Positions 45,274 through 54,937 of a stretch of 64,000 nucleotides of DNA are shown here, piece by piece (within the stretch, counting starts at the first letter, position 1; every line of letters starts with the position of its first letter). Location: contig NZ_CP102772.1 of the NCBI RefSeq assembly GCF_026020075.1, forward strand, positions 4,120,501 to 4,184,500. Reading direction: 5' to 3'. Position numbers and translations under genes: made by a program. A model generated the notes under the pieces. The model was not told where the DNA came from. It saw nothing but the letters and a program-made list of their open reading frames with translations, and made no database searches. This DNA comes from Bosea sp. NBC_00550 (GTDB lineage: Bacteria; Pseudomonadota; Alphaproteobacteria; Rhizobiales; Beijerinckiaceae).

Positions 45274-46599
45274 ATGACCATCAAATCGCGCATCCTGATG
45301 TCGGTAGCGGCCTTCGCGCTCGCCGGCGCCTCGCCTGCCCTGGCACAGACCGAAATACAGTGGTGGCACGCGCTGACCGGCGCCAACAACGACGTCGTCG
45401 TGAAGCTCGCCGAGGACTTCAACGCCTCGCAGAAGGACTACAAGGTCGTTCCGGTCTACAAGGGCTCCTACCCCGACACGCTGAACGCCGGCATCGCCGC
45501 CTTCCGCGCCGGCCAGGCGCCGCACATCCTGCAGGTCTTCGAGGTCGGCACGGGCACGATGATGTCGGCCAAGGGCGCGGTCAAGCCGGTCCACGAGATG
45601 ATGAAGGAAGCCGGCGAGAAGTTCGATCCGAACGCCTATCTGCCTGCCATCACCGGCTATTACTCGACGGCCAAGGGCGAGATGCTCTCCATGCCGTTCA
45701 ATTCCTCGTCGATGGTGATGTGGTACAACAAGGACGCCTTCAAGAAGGCAGGCCTCGACCCCGAGAAGCCGCCGAAGACTTGGCCCGAGACCTTCGAGGC
45801 CGCCAAGAAGCTGAAGGCTGCCGGCTTCGACAAATGCGCTGTCTCTAACGCCTGGGCGCCCTGGGCCAATATCGAGCAGTTCGGCGCCTGGCATAACGTG
45901 CCGCTCTCGACCAAGGTCAACGGCATGGCCGGCTTCGACGCCGTCATGAACTTCAACCAGAGCCCGCTCTTCCTGAAGCACTGGACCAATCTGGTCGAGC
46001 TGCAGAAGGACAAGACCTACGACTATTCCGGCCGCACCAACAACGGCGAAGGCCGCTTCACCTCGGGCGAATGCCCGATCTTCCTGACCTCCTCGGGCTT
46101 CTTCGGCAACGTCAAGGCGAACGCCAAGTTCGACTGGGGCAATGCGGCGATGCCGTATTATCCGGAAGCCGCGGGCGCTCCGCAGAACTCGATCATCGGC
46201 GGCGCTTCGCTGTGGGTGATGGGCGGCAAGAAGCCGGCCGAGTACAAGGGCGTCGCCAAGTTCTTCACCTTCCTGTCGGATGTCGACCGCCAGGTGAAGC
46301 TGCACACCGAGTCGGGCTACCTGCCGATCACCAAGGCAGCCTATGAGAAGGTCAAGGCGTCGGGCTTCTACAAGGACAAGCCCTATCTCGAGACCCCGCT
46401 CCTCGAGCTGACCAACAAGGCCCCGACCGACAACTCGAAGGGCCTGCGCTACGGCAGCCTCGTCCAGATCCGCGACATCTGGTCGGAGGAGCTGGAGGCG
46501 GCGCTGAACGGCCAGAAGACGCCCAAGGCGGCGCTGGACGCGGCGGTCGAGCGCGGCAACCAGATGCTGCGCCAGTTCGAGCGCACCGCGGCGCGCTGA
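45274..46599 (+). CDS. ugpB: sn-Glycerol-3-phosphate-binding periplasmic protein
   Basis: The 441-residue product captures sn-glycerol-3-phosphate or its diesters in the periplasm. It has a signal peptide (to LAQ, about residue 25), the opening TEIQWWHALTGANNDVVVKL, VYKGSYPDTLNAGIAAFRAG and SSMVMWYNKDAFKKAGL, and the late segment GASLWVMGGKKP, all characteristic of UgpB. Length equals E. coli UgpB (438). It is the first gene of ugpB-ugpA-creatininase-ugpE-ugpC and follows a Pho box. Confidence 0.95.
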   Translation: MTIKSRILMSVAAFALAGASPALAQTEIQWWHALTGANNDVVVKLAEDFNASQKDYKVVPVYKGSYPDTLNAGIAAFRAGQAPHILQVFEVGTGTMMSAKGAVKPVHEMMKEAGEKFDPNAYLPAITGYYSTAKGEMLSMPFNSSSMVMWYNKDAFKKAGLDPEKPPKTWPETFEAAKKLKAAGFDKCAVSNAWAPWANIEQFGAWHNVPLSTKVNGMAGFDAVMNFNQSPLFLKHWTNLVELQKDKTYDYSGRTNNGEGRFTSGECPIFLTSSGFFGNVKANAKFDWGNAAMPYYPEAAGAPQNSIIGGASLWVMGGKKPAEYKGVAKFFTFLSDVDRQVKLHTESGYLPITKAAYEKVKASGFYKDKPYLETPLLELTNKAPTDNSKGLRYGSLVQIRDIWSEELEAALNGQKTPKAALDAAVERGNQMLRQFERTAAR

Positions 46600-46623
46600 T
46601 CCGACAGCCCTCTTGCATCCATT

Positions 46624-46655
46624 GGCCATCCCGGACAAACCCGTCCGGGATGGCC
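46624..46655 (+). repeat. Strong hairpin between ugpB and ugpA
   Basis: GGCCATCCCGGAC (46624-46636) pairs perfectly with GTCCGGGATGGCC (46643-46655) around a 6-nt loop, without a T-run. As with intercistronic hairpins in other ABC operons, it probably stabilises the 5' part of the mRNA so that the binding protein is made in excess. Its CATCCCGG core resembles class B palindromic elements. Confidence 0.75.
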
Positions 46656-46674
46656 GTCTCGTCCAAGGAAGCCG

Positions 46675-47556
46675 ATGCAGAAGAACGCCTACTTCAAGGG
46701 GCTGACCATCCCCTTCCTGCTGCTGGCGCCGCAGCTCGCGATCACCATCGTGTTCTTCTACTGGCCGGCGAGCCAGGCGGTCTGGCAGAGCTTCCTGCTT
46801 GAGGACGCCTTCGGCACCTCGACCGAGTTCGTCTGGTTCGAGAACTATCAGACGCTTTTCGCTGACCCCGGCTATCTCAAGGCCTTCATCAATACGGCGA
46901 TCTTCTCGACCTTCGTCTGCGTGCTGTCGCTGTCGATCGCGCTGCTCTTCGCGGTGATGGCGGATCGGCAGCTCAAGGGCGGCGAGGTCTACAAGACCCT
47001 GCTGATCTGGCCCTATGCTGTCGCGCCCGCCATTGCCGGCGTGCTCTGGATCTTCATGTTCGATCCCTCGCTCGGCATGCTGGCGCGCGGGTTGCAGTCG
47101 CTCGGCGTCGCCTGGAACCCCCGGCTCAACGGCAATGACGCCATGCTGCTCGTCATCCTCGCCGCGACCTGGAAGCAGATCAGCTACAATTTCCTGTTCT
47201 TCCTCGCCGGCCTGCAATCGATCCCGAAAAGCGTGATCGAGGCGGCGGTGATCGACGGCGCCCGGCCTATGCGCCGCTTCTGGACCATCGTCTTCCCGCT
47301 GCTCTCGCCGACGACCTTCTTCCTGCTCGTCGTCAACATCGTCTACGTCTTCTTCGACACCTTCGGCATCATCGACACCGTGACCGGCGGCGGCCCCGCT
47401 GGCGCGACCGAGACGCTGGTCTACAAGGTCTTCGCCGACGGCAAGGGCGGCTCCAACCTCGGCGGCTCGGCGGCGCAGTCCGTGATGCTGCTCATCATGG
47501 TCATCGGGCTGACCGCGGTCCAGTTCCGCTTCATCGAGCGCAAGGTGAGCTACTGA
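46675..47556 (+). CDS. ugpA: sn-Glycerol-3-phosphate ABC importer permease UgpA
   Basis: The 293-residue inner-membrane protein has six helices, starting with [20 protein letters not shown]. The ATPase-docking EAA loop is [24 protein letters not shown] (about 189-212). The segment [16 protein letters not shown] is typical of UgpA. Length matches E. coli (295). Its stop overlaps the start of the creatininase-family gene at one base (TGATG). Confidence 0.95.
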   Translation: MQKNAYFKGLTIPFLLLAPQLAITIVFFYWPASQAVWQSFLLEDAFGTSTEFVWFENYQTLFADPGYLKAFINTAIFSTFVCVLSLSIALLFAVMADRQLKGGEVYKTLLIWPYAVAPAIAGVLWIFMFDPSLGMLARGLQSLGVAWNPRLNGNDAMLLVILAATWKQISYNFLFFLAGLQSIPKSVIEAAVIDGARPMRRFWTIVFPLLSPTTFFLLVVNIVYVFFDTFGIIDTVTGGGPAGATETLVYKVFADGKGGSNLGGSAAQSVMLLIMVIGLTAVQFRFIERKVSY

Positions 47557-48305
47557 TGGCGTCCGTGCTGTGGCTAGAATTGACCGCCGAGGAGCTGCGC
47601 GCCAAGGCCGCGGGCGATGCCATCGTCGTCCTGCCCGTCGCCTCGGTCGAGCAGCACGGGCCGCATCTGCCCGTCGGCGTCGACACCATCCTGTGCAGCG
47701 GCGTCTGCAAGGCGGCGGCCGAGCGCGCCGGCGATGTCGATGTCGTGGTCGCGCCAACGCTGTGGTGCGGCATGGCCGAGCATCACATGGCCTTTGGCGG
47801 CACCTTCACCTTCGACATCCCGACCTATCGCGCCGTGCTGCTCGCCCTCCTCAAGAGTATCGAGCGCCATGGCTTCCATCGCGTGCTGATCGTCAACGGC
47901 CATGGCGGCAACATCGCAGCGCTGACCGCCTTCCTGCCCGATTTCGCGCGTGAGACGCGGCTGCATATCGAGGCGACCACCTATTTCCTGCTGGCCGAGG
48001 CGGCGCTCCCGCCGCTGCTGGAGGATCAGCAGGCCGTGCAGCATGCCTGCGAGGTCGAGACCTCGATGATGATGGTGCTGGCGCCGGGATCGGTCCGCGA
48101 TGCCCGTCTCGGCGAGGCTTTCGGCGCGCTCGACGGCCTGCCCGGGCGCCCGACCGTCTCACGCCACCGTTCCTTCCGGGACATGACCGAGACCGGGGTG
48201 ATCGGCGACGCCCGCCGTGCCACGACGCAGAAGGGCCAGGCCTGCCTGGATGCCTGCGCCGAGGCTCTGGCCGGGCTCCTGCGCGAGATGGGGAAGGGGA
48301 TCTGA
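47556..48305 (+). CDS. Creatininase family amidohydrolase inside the ugp operon
   Basis: The 249-residue product has the creatininase-fold metal site: VEQHGPHLPVGVDTIL (about 29-44) supplies Glu, His and Asp ligands, VNGHGGN (about 108-114) a further conserved loop and HACEVETSMMM (about 160-170) the Glu. Known members hydrolyse creatinine, or formamide bonds in riboflavin/F420 (ArfB) and mycofactocin (MftE) pathways. It overlaps both ugpA and ugpE by one base, so it is firmly part of the operon and takes the place where ugpQ-like phosphodiesterases might be expected. The substrate is unknown; an amide-containing glycerophosphodiester headgroup is an attractive guess. Confidence 0.9.
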   Translation: MASVLWLELTAEELRAKAAGDAIVVLPVASVEQHGPHLPVGVDTILCSGVCKAAAERAGDVDVVVAPTLWCGMAEHHMAFGGTFTFDIPTYRAVLLALLKSIERHGFHRVLIVNGHGGNIAALTAFLPDFARETRLHIEATTYFLLAEAALPPLLEDQQAVQHACEVETSMMMVLAPGSVRDARLGEAFGALDGLPGRPTVSRHRSFRDMTETGVIGDARRATTQKGQACLDACAEALAGLLREMGKGI

Positions 48306-49153
48306 TGGTCGAGGACCGCCGCCTGGGCGACGCGATCGCCTATGTCATCCTGACGATCGGCGTGCTGATCGTCGCCTTCCCGGTCTGGCTGACCTTCGTC
48401 GCCTCGACCTGGGACGCCGCGACCGTGATCAACGGCCAGATGCCACTCTATCCCGGCCCGTATTTCCTCGAGAACTACAACCGCATCCTCTTCATCGGCA
48501 CCTCCGGCACGACGCGCGAGCCGGTGATCGGCATGATGTTCAACTCCTTCGTCATGGCGATGACGATCGCGCTGGGCAAGATCTTCATCTCCGTGCTCTC
48601 GGCCTATGCGGTGGTGTACTATCGGTTCCCGTTCCGCATGGCGGCGTTCTGGACCATCTTCATCACGCTGATGCTCCCGGTCGAGGTCCGCATCTTCCCG
48701 ACCTTCAAGATCGTCTCCGATCTGAACATGCTCGACACCTATCAGGGCCTCGCCGTCCCGCTCATCGCCTCGGCGACGGGAACGCTGCTGTTCCGGCAGT
48801 TCTTCATGACGATCCCGGACGAGTTGCTGGAAGCGTCGAAGATCGACGGCGCCGGCCCGTTCAAGTTCTTCAAGGATACGCTGCTGCCGCTCTCGATCAC
48901 CACGATCGCGGCGCTCTTCGTGATCCAGTTCATCTATGGCTGGAACCAGTATCTCTGGCCGCTGCTGGTGACGACGAAGGACTCGATGCAGACCATCGTC
49001 ATCGCCATCAAGAAGATGATCGTCACCACCGACGCCCTGACCGAATGGCAGCTCGCCATGGCCACCGCCATGCTGGCGATGCTGCCGCCCGTCTTCGTCG
49101 TCATCGCCATGCAGAGGCTCTTCGTAAAGGGCCTGGTCGAAACCGAGAAGTAA
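48305..49153 (+). CDS. ugpE: sn-Glycerol-3-phosphate ABC importer permease UgpE
   Basis: The 282-residue permease is the partner of UgpA. The EAA loop is [24 protein letters not shown] (about 178-201); [13 protein letters not shown] and the early [20 protein letters not shown] are specific marks of UgpE. Six helices are present and length equals E. coli (281). It is coupled by a one-base overlap to the creatininase-family gene and lies 7 bp before ugpC. Confidence 0.95.
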   Translation: MVEDRRLGDAIAYVILTIGVLIVAFPVWLTFVASTWDAATVINGQMPLYPGPYFLENYNRILFIGTSGTTREPVIGMMFNSFVMAMTIALGKIFISVLSAYAVVYYRFPFRMAAFWTIFITLMLPVEVRIFPTFKIVSDLNMLDTYQGLAVPLIASATGTLLFRQFFMTIPDELLEASKIDGAGPFKFFKDTLLPLSITTIAALFVIQFIYGWNQYLWPLLVTTKDSMQTIVIAIKKMIVTTDALTEWQLAMATAMLAMLPPVFVVIAMQRLFVKGLVETEK

Positions 49154-49160
49154 TCCGCGA

Positions 49161-50240
49161 ATGGCCCAGGTTACCCTGAACAACGTCAAGAAGGTCTATG
49201 CCGGCGGCGTCGAGGCCGTGAAGGGCGTCTCCTTCGACATCCCCGATGGCGGCTTCTGCGTGCTCGTCGGCCCCTCCGGCTGCGGCAAGTCCACGCTGCT
49301 GCGCATGGTCGCCGGGCTGGAGACGATCTCCTCGGGAGAGGTCGCGATCGGCGACCGCGTCGTCAACCAGATCGAGCCGGCCGACCGCGACATCGCGATG
49401 GTGTTCCAGAACTATGCGCTCTACCCGCATATGAACATCTACGACAACATGGCCTATGGCCTGCGCAACCGCGGCACGCCGAAGGACGAGATCGACAAGC
49501 GCGTGAAGGAGGCGGCGCGTATCCTGGCGATCGAGCCCTTCCTGGAGCGGCGGCCGCGCCAACTCTCCGGCGGCCAGCGCCAGCGCGTCGCCATGGGCCG
49601 CGCCATCGTGCGCAAGCCGCAGGTCTTCCTCTTCGACGAGCCGCTTTCGAACCTCGACGCCAAGCTGCGCGTGCAGATGCGCGTCGAGATCAAGAAGCTG
49701 CAGCGAGCGCTCGGCGTCACCTCGATCTACGTCACCCACGACCAGGTCGAGGCGATGACGCTTTCCGACAAGCTCGTGGTGATGAATGGCGGCCAGGTCG
49801 AGCAGATCGGCGTGCCGGCCGAGGTCTACCGCAAGCCGGCCAGCAAGTTCGTCGCGACCTTCATCGGCTCGCCGCCGATGAACATCCAGCCCGGCGTAGT
49901 GGATGGCCCCGGCATCGTGGCGCTCGGCGACGCCATCATCGAGGTCCGCGACCTCCGCGAGGATCTGGCGGCGCAGACGCCGGTCGAGGTCGGCTTGCGG
50001 CCGGAGGATATCGAGATCGCCTCGGAAGGGCAGGCGGGATCGCTGCCCTTCGACGTCGAGTTCATCGAGGAGCTCGGTGCGACCCAGCTCTTCCACGGCA
50101 AGCTCGCCGGCCATCCTTTCGTGATGCAGGCGGCGACGGGCGAGGTCGCGGCGCAGGAAGGCCGGCTCTGGATCACGGTCGATCCAGACAAGGTCCATGT
50201 CTTCGATCCGAAGACGGGCGTGCGGCTGGGCAGGCGCTGA
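49161..50240 (+). CDS. ugpC: sn-Glycerol-3-phosphate ABC importer ATP-binding protein
   Basis: The 359-residue ATPase has Walker [14 protein letters not shown] (about 37-49), signature [15 protein letters not shown], Walker [17 protein letters not shown] and switch [12 protein letters not shown]. The C-terminal OB-fold regulatory domain (about 240-359; [11 protein letters not shown]) is that of the MalK/UgpC group. It closes the ugp operon and is followed by a class C palindromic element. Confidence 0.95.
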   Translation: MAQVTLNNVKKVYAGGVEAVKGVSFDIPDGGFCVLVGPSGCGKSTLLRMVAGLETISSGEVAIGDRVVNQIEPADRDIAMVFQNYALYPHMNIYDNMAYGLRNRGTPKDEIDKRVKEAARILAIEPFLERRPRQLSGGQRQRVAMGRAIVRKPQVFLFDEPLSNLDAKLRVQMRVEIKKLQRALGVTSIYVTHDQVEAMTLSDKLVVMNGGQVEQIGVPAEVYRKPASKFVATFIGSPPMNIQPGVVDGPGIVALGDAIIEVRDLREDLAAQTPVEVGLRPEDIEIASEGQAGSLPFDVEFIEELGATQLFHGKLAGHPFVMQAATGEVAAQEGRLWITVDPDKVHVFDPKTGVRLGRR

Positions 50241-50259
50241 GCGGGTTTCGCATCCTCCA

Positions 50260-50402
50260 CGTCATTCCGGGGCGGGCGAAGGCCCGAGCCCGGAACCCAG
50301 AACCAATACCGTCTGAGTAAAGAACGCCACGCTTGCGTCTCTCCAAGAAACGCATCGGTTCTGGTTCCGGGCTCATCGCTGCGCGATGCCCCGGAATGAC
50401 CG
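50260..50402. repeat. Dispersed palindromic element, class C
   Basis: It begins ACGTCATTCCGGGGCGGGCG, has AGCCCGGAACCCAGAACC and the partner GGTTCTGGTTCCGGGCT, and ends GATGCCCCGGAATGACCG. It sits between converging ugpC and hemW, where it can act as a terminator for both. Confidence 0.85.
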
Positions 50403-50428
50403 CGGAGGTTCCGGAGGCCGTAAACCGC

Positions 50429-51628
50429 TCAAGCCGCCAGATCGGCGACCAGCGCGTCGAGCAGCAGCGCGCCATCCGGCGTCGCGGCGAGACGGCCGCC
50501 GGGGCGGTGCATCAGCAGCTTTTCGTCGATCAGGCTCGCGACGCGCTTGGCATTGAGCTCGCGGCCGGCGAGCGCCTTGAAGACGGCCGGATCGATCCCC
50601 TCGACGAGGCGAAGCCCCATCAGCAGGTACTCGTCGCCCTGCGCTTCCGAATTCAACAGCTCGTCCTCGACCAGCGCGTGGCCTTCGGCCTCGACACGCT
50701 CAAGCCAGATTTCCGGTCGTTTCTCGGTCGAATGCGCCATGCGGCCCTGCGCCGTCACCAGGCGGCCATGCGCGCCGGGGCCGACGCCGGCATATTCGCC
50801 ATAATGCCAGTAGACCAGGTTGTGCCGGCATTCCGCGCCCGGCCGTGCGTGGTTCGAGATCTCGTAGACCGGCAGGCCGTGCCTGGCGGTGATCTCCTGC
50901 GTCGTCTCGTAGAGCGCTGCACCGGCATCATGATCGGGAATCGCAAGCTTGCCCGCCCGGAACAGCCGTTCGAAGGCGGTGCCGGGCTCGATCGTGAGCT
51001 GGTAGAGCGAGAGATGCTCGGCGGCATGGCTGATCGCGAGCTCAAGCTCGGCCCGCCACAGCGCCGGCGTCTGCAAGGGCGAGCGGGCATAGATCAGGTC
51101 GAAGGAGTAGCGCTCGAAATACTTGCGGGCGATCGCGACCGCGGCCAGCGCCTCTTCGGCCGAGTGCATCCGGCCGAGCGCCTTCAGGTCGGCATCGTTC
51201 AGGGCCTGCACGCCGAGCGAGACGCGGTTGACGCCGGCCGCGCGGAAATCGCGGAAGCGGCCGGCCTCGACGCTAGTCGGATTCGCCTCCAGCGAAACCT
51301 CGCAGTTCGGGTCGACGGCCCAGTGCTCGCCGATCGCGTCGAGGATCGCGCCGACGGTGCGGCCTTCCATCAGCGAGGGCGTGCCGCCGCCGAAGAAGAT
51401 CGACGAGACGGTGCGGCCGGGCGCCAGCGCGGCGCGGTGGGCGATCTCGCGGCGGAAGGCGGCGATATAACGCTGCTGGTCGGGCGGTTGCAGCCGCACA
51501 TGCGAGTTGAAGTCGCAATAGGGGCATTTGGCCAGGCAGAACGGCCAATGCACATAGACGGCGAAGCCCGCATCCGCGGTCGGATGCAAGACGCCGGGCC
51601 GCTCGATCAGGGCGGCCGCGGGGCTCAC
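50429..51628 (-). CDS. hemW: Radical SAM heme chaperone HemW (formerly coproporphyrinogen III oxidase-like)
   Basis: HemW binds heme and delivers it to respiratory proteins. The 399-residue product has the radical-SAM cluster ligands Cys31, Cys35 and Cys38 in CLAKCPYCDF, SSIFFGGGTPSLM, VSLEANPTSVE and the HemW C-terminal HemN-type domain (GDEYLLMGLRLVEGIDPAVF). It has CxxxCxxCDF rather than the CxxxCxxCxC form of true HemN, which separates it from the oxidase. The ATG overlaps the rdgB stop (ATGA). Confidence 0.94.
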   Translation of the reverse strand: MSPAAALIERPGVLHPTADAGFAVYVHWPFCLAKCPYCDFNSHVRLQPPDQQRYIAAFRREIAHRAALAPGRTVSSIFFGGGTPSLMEGRTVGAILDAIGEHWAVDPNCEVSLEANPTSVEAGRFRDFRAAGVNRVSLGVQALNDADLKALGRMHSAEEALAAVAIARKYFERYSFDLIYARSPLQTPALWRAELELAISHAAEHLSLYQLTIEPGTAFERLFRAGKLAIPDHDAGAALYETTQEITARHGLPVYEISNHARPGAECRHNLVYWHYGEYAGVGPGAHGRLVTAQGRMAHSTEKRPEIWLERVEAEGHALVEDELLNSEAQGDEYLLMGLRLVEGIDPAVFKALAGRELNAKRVASLIDEKLLMHRPGGRLAATPDGALLLDALVADLAA

Positions 51629-52272
51629 GCCGGCTTCCTCAGGCAGGTGGCGGCGAGCGCGTGGAAGGCGCGCGCACGATGCGACAGGCCGGGCGAGCCA
51701 TCGGCGGGAATGCCGTGCTTCTCCTGTGCCGTCATCTCGCCGAAGGTCTTGTCGTGGCCATCGGGCAGGAAGATCGGATCATAGCCGAAGCCGCCTGCAC
51801 CGCGGATGTCATGCGTGACCGTGCCGAAGACGCGGCCTTCGAACAGCTCCTGATGCCCGTCCGGCCAGGCGATGACCAGCGCTGAGACGAAGTGAGCCTT
51901 GCGCTGCCCGGGCGTGGTCGCGCCGCGCTTCGCCAGTTCCATCTGCACGCGTGCGATCGCCGGGGCGAAATCCTTGCCCGGCCCGGCCCAGTTGGCCGAG
52001 AACAGGCCGGGCGCGCCGTCGAGCGCGTCGATGCAGACGCCTGAATCGTCGGAGAGCGCCGGCAGGCCGCTCGCCTGCGTCGCTGCGACCGCCTTGATCG
52101 CCGCATTCTCCGAGAACATGAACCCGTCCTCGACCGGCTCGGGCAGGCCGAGTTCGCCGGCCGAGACGAGCTCGATGCCATAGGGCGCCAGCAGCTCGCG
52201 CATTTCGCGCAGCTTGCCCTGGTTATGGGTCGCGATCACGACCTTGCCGGAGAGGAGGCGGTGGTTCGACAT
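51625..52272 (-). CDS. rdgB: XTP/dITP diphosphatase (non-canonical purine NTP pyrophosphatase)
   Basis: RdgB hydrolyses deaminated purine triphosphates and so keeps them out of DNA. The 215-residue product has [16 protein letters not shown] (about 13-28), [24 protein letters not shown] with the metal-binding acidic residues, and [13 protein letters not shown], all family signatures, as well as the C-terminal [10 protein letters not shown]. It is co-transcribed with hemW and follows rph after a 145-bp gap that contains a palindromic element. Confidence 0.96.
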   Translation of the reverse strand: MSNHRLLSGKVVIATHNQGKLREMRELLAPYGIELVSAGELGLPEPVEDGFMFSENAAIKAVAATQASGLPALSDDSGVCIDALDGAPGLFSANWAGPGKDFAPAIARVQMELAKRGATTPGQRKAHFVSALVIAWPDGHQELFEGRVFGTVTHDIRGAGGFGYDPIFLPDGHDKTFGEMTAQEKHGIPADGSPGLSHRARAFHALAATCLRKPA

Positions 52273-52294
52273 CGGTATCTCTCGTTACCCGCCT

Positions 52295-52385
52295 CGTCAT
52301 CCCCGGCTTGACCCGGGATCCATCGAAGGGCGTCGCAACTCTACGATGGATTCCGGATCTCCGCTTCGCTGCGTCCGGAATGACG
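52295..52385. repeat. Dispersed palindromic element, class B
   Basis: It begins CGTCATCCCCGGCTTGACCC, has GGGATCCATCGAAGGG and the inverted CGATGGATTCCGGATC, and ends GTCCGGAATGACG. It interrupts the conserved rph-rdgB-hemW series. Confidence 0.85.
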
Positions 52386-52417
52386 GTGTTGTTCGATTGC
52401 TTGTGCGATCGGCCGGA

Positions 52418-53134
52418 TCAGGCGACCGCCGCCTTCTGCAGCGCGACGAGCTTGCTGACGCCACCTTTGGCCAGCTTGAGCAGCGCGAGCAACTCCTCCT
52501 CGGAGAAGGGTGCGCCTTCCGCCGTGCCCTGCACCTCGACGAGGCCGCCCGTGCCGGTGATGACGAAATTCGCGTCGGTCTGCGCGCCGGAATCCTCGAC
52601 ATAGTCGAGATCGATCACCGGATTGCCGGCGACGATGCCGCAGGAGATGGCGGCGACATGGTCCTTGAGCGGGTTGGTGCCCTTGAGCAGGCTGCGCCCT
52701 TCCATCCATTTCAATGCGTCATGCAGCGCCACCCACGCGCCGGTGATCGAGGCCGTGCGGGTGCCGCCATCGGCCTGCAGCACGTCGCAATCGACGACGA
52801 TCTGGCGCTCGCCGATCGCGGTGAGGTCGACGACCGCGCGCAGCGAGCGGCCGATCAGGCGTTGAATCTCCTGCGTGCGGCCGGAGGGCTTGCCGGAGGT
52901 GACCTCGCGGCGGGTGCGCTCATGGGTGGCGCGCGGCAGCATCGAATACTCGGCGGTGACCCAGCCCTTGCCGGTGCCGCGCAGCCACGGCGGCCCCTTT
53001 TCCTCGACGGTCGCGGCGCAGAGCACCTTGGTCTCGCCGAACGTCACCATGCAGGAACCCTCGGCATAGCGAACCACGCCGCGCTCGAGCGTGACCTTGC
53101 GCATCTCGTCTGCGGCGCGTTTGGAGGGTCGCAT
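52418..53134 (-). CDS. rph: Ribonuclease PH
   Basis: RNase PH trims tRNA 3' ends by phosphorolysis. The 238-residue product matches the family over its full length: RNVTLERGV-like segment [31 protein letters not shown] [20 protein letters not shown] (about 86-105), [29 protein letters not shown] and [16 protein letters not shown]. It diverges from hrcA across 144 bp, a pairing conserved in alphaproteobacteria. Confidence 0.97.
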   Translation of the reverse strand: MRPSKRAADEMRKVTLERGVVRYAEGSCMVTFGETKVLCAATVEEKGPPWLRGTGKGWVTAEYSMLPRATHERTRREVTSGKPSGRTQEIQRLIGRSLRAVVDLTAIGERQIVVDCDVLQADGGTRTASITGAWVALHDALKWMEGRSLLKGTNPLKDHVAAISCGIVAGNPVIDLDYVEDSGAQTDANFVITGTGGLVEVQGTAEGAPFSEEELLALLKLAKGGVSKLVALQKAAVA

Positions 53135-53278
53135 GAAATAATCCTGTCTTGCGGAGAAGTGGCGGCTTGTAGGCGCTCATGCCGCGCTCGGCAAGGCGCC
53201 GGCCCTGTTTCACCCCTTGATCCGCGCCTCCTGCATGACGACAATAGGGTTGGAACGACGGTTCGCCCGAACAGGTTC

Positions 53279-54364
53279 ATGAGCGCCCATACGCCCCGCC
53301 CCGAGACGATGAGCGGCCTGGTCGAGACCGACCAGCGCTCGCGCGAGATTTTCCGCCAGATCGTCGACGGCTACCTCGCGACCGGGGAGCCGGTCGGTTC
53401 GCGCAATATTGCCCGCCTGCTGCCGATGGCTCTGTCCCCGGCGACGGTGCGCAACGTCATGACCGATCTGGAGCTGGCCGGGCTGATCTATGCGCCGCAT
53501 ACTTCCGCCGGGCGCCTGCCCACGGAACGGGGCCTGCGCTTCTTCGTCGACGCGATGATGGAGGTCGGCAACCTCACCTCGGACGAGCGGGCGCGCATCG
53601 AGGCGCAGATCCGGGCCGGGGCAGGCCATCGCAATCTCGACCAGACATTGACCGAGGCCTCGGCGCTGCTCTCCGGTCTCTCGCGCGGCGCCGGCGTGGT
53701 CGTGACGACCAAGGCCGATCCGCGACTCAAGCACATCGAATTCGTCCGGCTCGATCCGGCCCGCGCGCTCGTCGTCCTCGTCTCGGAGGACGGCGCGGTC
53801 GAGAACCGCCTGCTGGCGCTGCCGGTGGGTTTGCCCGCCTCGGCGCTGGTCGAGGCCGCGAACTTCCTCAACGCCCGCATCCTCGGCAAGACGCTGGCGG
53901 ACCTGCGCGGCGAGATCGCCGGGCAGCGCGCGCTGATGGAGCGCGAGCTCGATGTGCTCACCGCGCGGCTGGTGGAGAGCGGCATCGCGACCCAGTCCGG
54001 CCCCGGCAGCGACCGCCATCTCATCGTGCGCGGCCAGGCCAACCTGCTCGAGGACCTCCGGGCGCAGGAGGACCTCGAACGAATCCGCATGCTCTTCGGC
54101 GATCTCGAGACGCAGACCGATGTCATCGATCTCCTCACCCGCGCCGAGCAGGGCGACGGCGTGCGCATCTTTATCGGCTCGGAGAACAAGCTGTTCTCGA
54201 TGTCGGGTTCCTCGATGGTGGCGGCGCCGTTCCGCGATGCCGAGCAGCGCATCGTCGGCGTGGTCGGCATCATCGGCCCGACGCGGCTGAACTATGCCCG
54301 CATCGTCCCGATGGTCGACTACACCGCCAAGGTCGTCGGCCGCCTGCTCGACGGCGAGCGCTGA
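53279..54364 (+). CDS. hrcA: Heat-inducible transcription repressor HrcA
   Basis: HrcA represses groESL and other chaperone genes by binding CIRCE operators. The 361-residue product has the winged-helix N terminus ([20 protein letters not shown], about 20-39), [36 protein letters not shown], and a C-terminal GAF-like domain ([40 protein letters not shown]). The start at 53279 is where homology begins; the longer open frame upstream crosses rph on the other strand. Unlike many relatives, grpE is not the next gene. No CIRCE sequence was found in the window. Confidence 0.96.
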   Translation: MSAHTPRPETMSGLVETDQRSREIFRQIVDGYLATGEPVGSRNIARLLPMALSPATVRNVMTDLELAGLIYAPHTSAGRLPTERGLRFFVDAMMEVGNLTSDERARIEAQIRAGAGHRNLDQTLTEASALLSGLSRGAGVVVTTKADPRLKHIEFVRLDPARALVVLVSEDGAVENRLLALPVGLPASALVEAANFLNARILGKTLADLRGEIAGQRALMERELDVLTARLVESGIATQSGPGSDRHLIVRGQANLLEDLRAQEDLERIRMLFGDLETQTDVIDLLTRAEQGDGVRIFIGSENKLFSMSGSSMVAAPFRDAEQRIVGVVGIIGPTRLNYARIVPMVDYTAKVVGRLLDGER

Positions 54365-54380
54365 GGCGCCGGGCCATCGC

Positions 54381-54475
54381 CGTCATCCCGGGCTTGCCCC
54401 GGGATCCATCGCCGGGCGCGGCACTCTTCGATGGATTCCGGATCGGCGCGGCTTCGCCGCTTGTCCGGAATGACG
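54381..54475. repeat. Dispersed palindromic element, class B
   Basis: It begins CGTCATCCCGGGCTTGCCCC, with GGGATCCATCG and CGATGGATTCCGGATC as inner arms, and ends CTTGTCCGGAATGACG. It lies directly behind hrcA. Confidence 0.85.
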
Positions 54476-54567
54476 ACAGGTTTTCACTTGAAGAATTTGG
54501 CTTCCGGCGCGGATGCGGCTAGGTGTGCGCGAAAGCGACCCGTTTGCGAACACCCAAGGCCAGATCC

Positions 54568-54816
54568 ATGTCAGACCAGCTTCCCGACCGTCTTTCCGTC
54601 AACCCGGACAGCCCCTTCTACAACGCCGACGTGCTGGCGCGTGACATCGGCATCCGCTTCAAGGGCGTCGAGAAGACCAATGTCGAGGAATATTGCGTCT
54701 CCGAAGGCTGGGTGAAGGTCGCGGCCGGCGCCGCCAAGGATCGCTTCGGTCGGCCGATGACGATCACGCTCAAGGGCCCGGTCGAGCCTTATATCCGCGG
54801 CAACGTCGAGAGCTGA
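54568..54816 (+). CDS. DUF3297 family small protein
   Basis: The 82-residue product matches DUF3297 over its full length: DRLSVNPDSPFYNADVLARD, GIRFKGVEKTNVEEYCVSEG, and WVKVAAGAAKDRFGRPMTIT, then GPVEPYIRG. The function is unknown. The product is small, soluble and slightly acidic. It stands as a single gene flanked by palindromic elements on both sides. An in-frame ATG at 54523 is an alternative start, but the family N terminus begins at 54568. Confidence 0.88.
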   Translation: MSDQLPDRLSVNPDSPFYNADVLARDIGIRFKGVEKTNVEEYCVSEGWVKVAAGAAKDRFGRPMTITLKGPVEPYIRGNVES

Positions 54817-54835
54817 AGCGCGCCATTCCTACCGC

Positions 54836-54929
54836 CGTCATTCTCGGGCTTGACCCGAGAATCCCAGGCAAGACGAAGCGCTGGAGCCTCCACCGGCAAG
54901 AGATGCTCGGGTCAAGCCCGAGCATGACG
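54836..54929. repeat. Dispersed palindromic element, class A
   Basis: It has CGTCATTCTCGGGCTTGACC with its partner CCCGAGAATC, then GAGATGCTCGGGTCAAGCCC and GAGCATGACG. It lies between converging DUF3297 and acetyltransferase genes. Confidence 0.85.
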
Positions 54930-54937
54930 CCTGTCAC

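Noticed and set aside
45208..47757. Open frame of 849 codons on the minus strand over ugpB and ugpA
   Set aside because: It is antisense to genes with clear UgpB/UgpA motifs; the composition is shadow-like and no domain is recognisable.
52214..53278. Extension of hrcA by 355 codons upstream
   Set aside because: The extension crosses rph and a palindromic element on the other strand; HrcA homology begins exactly at 53279.
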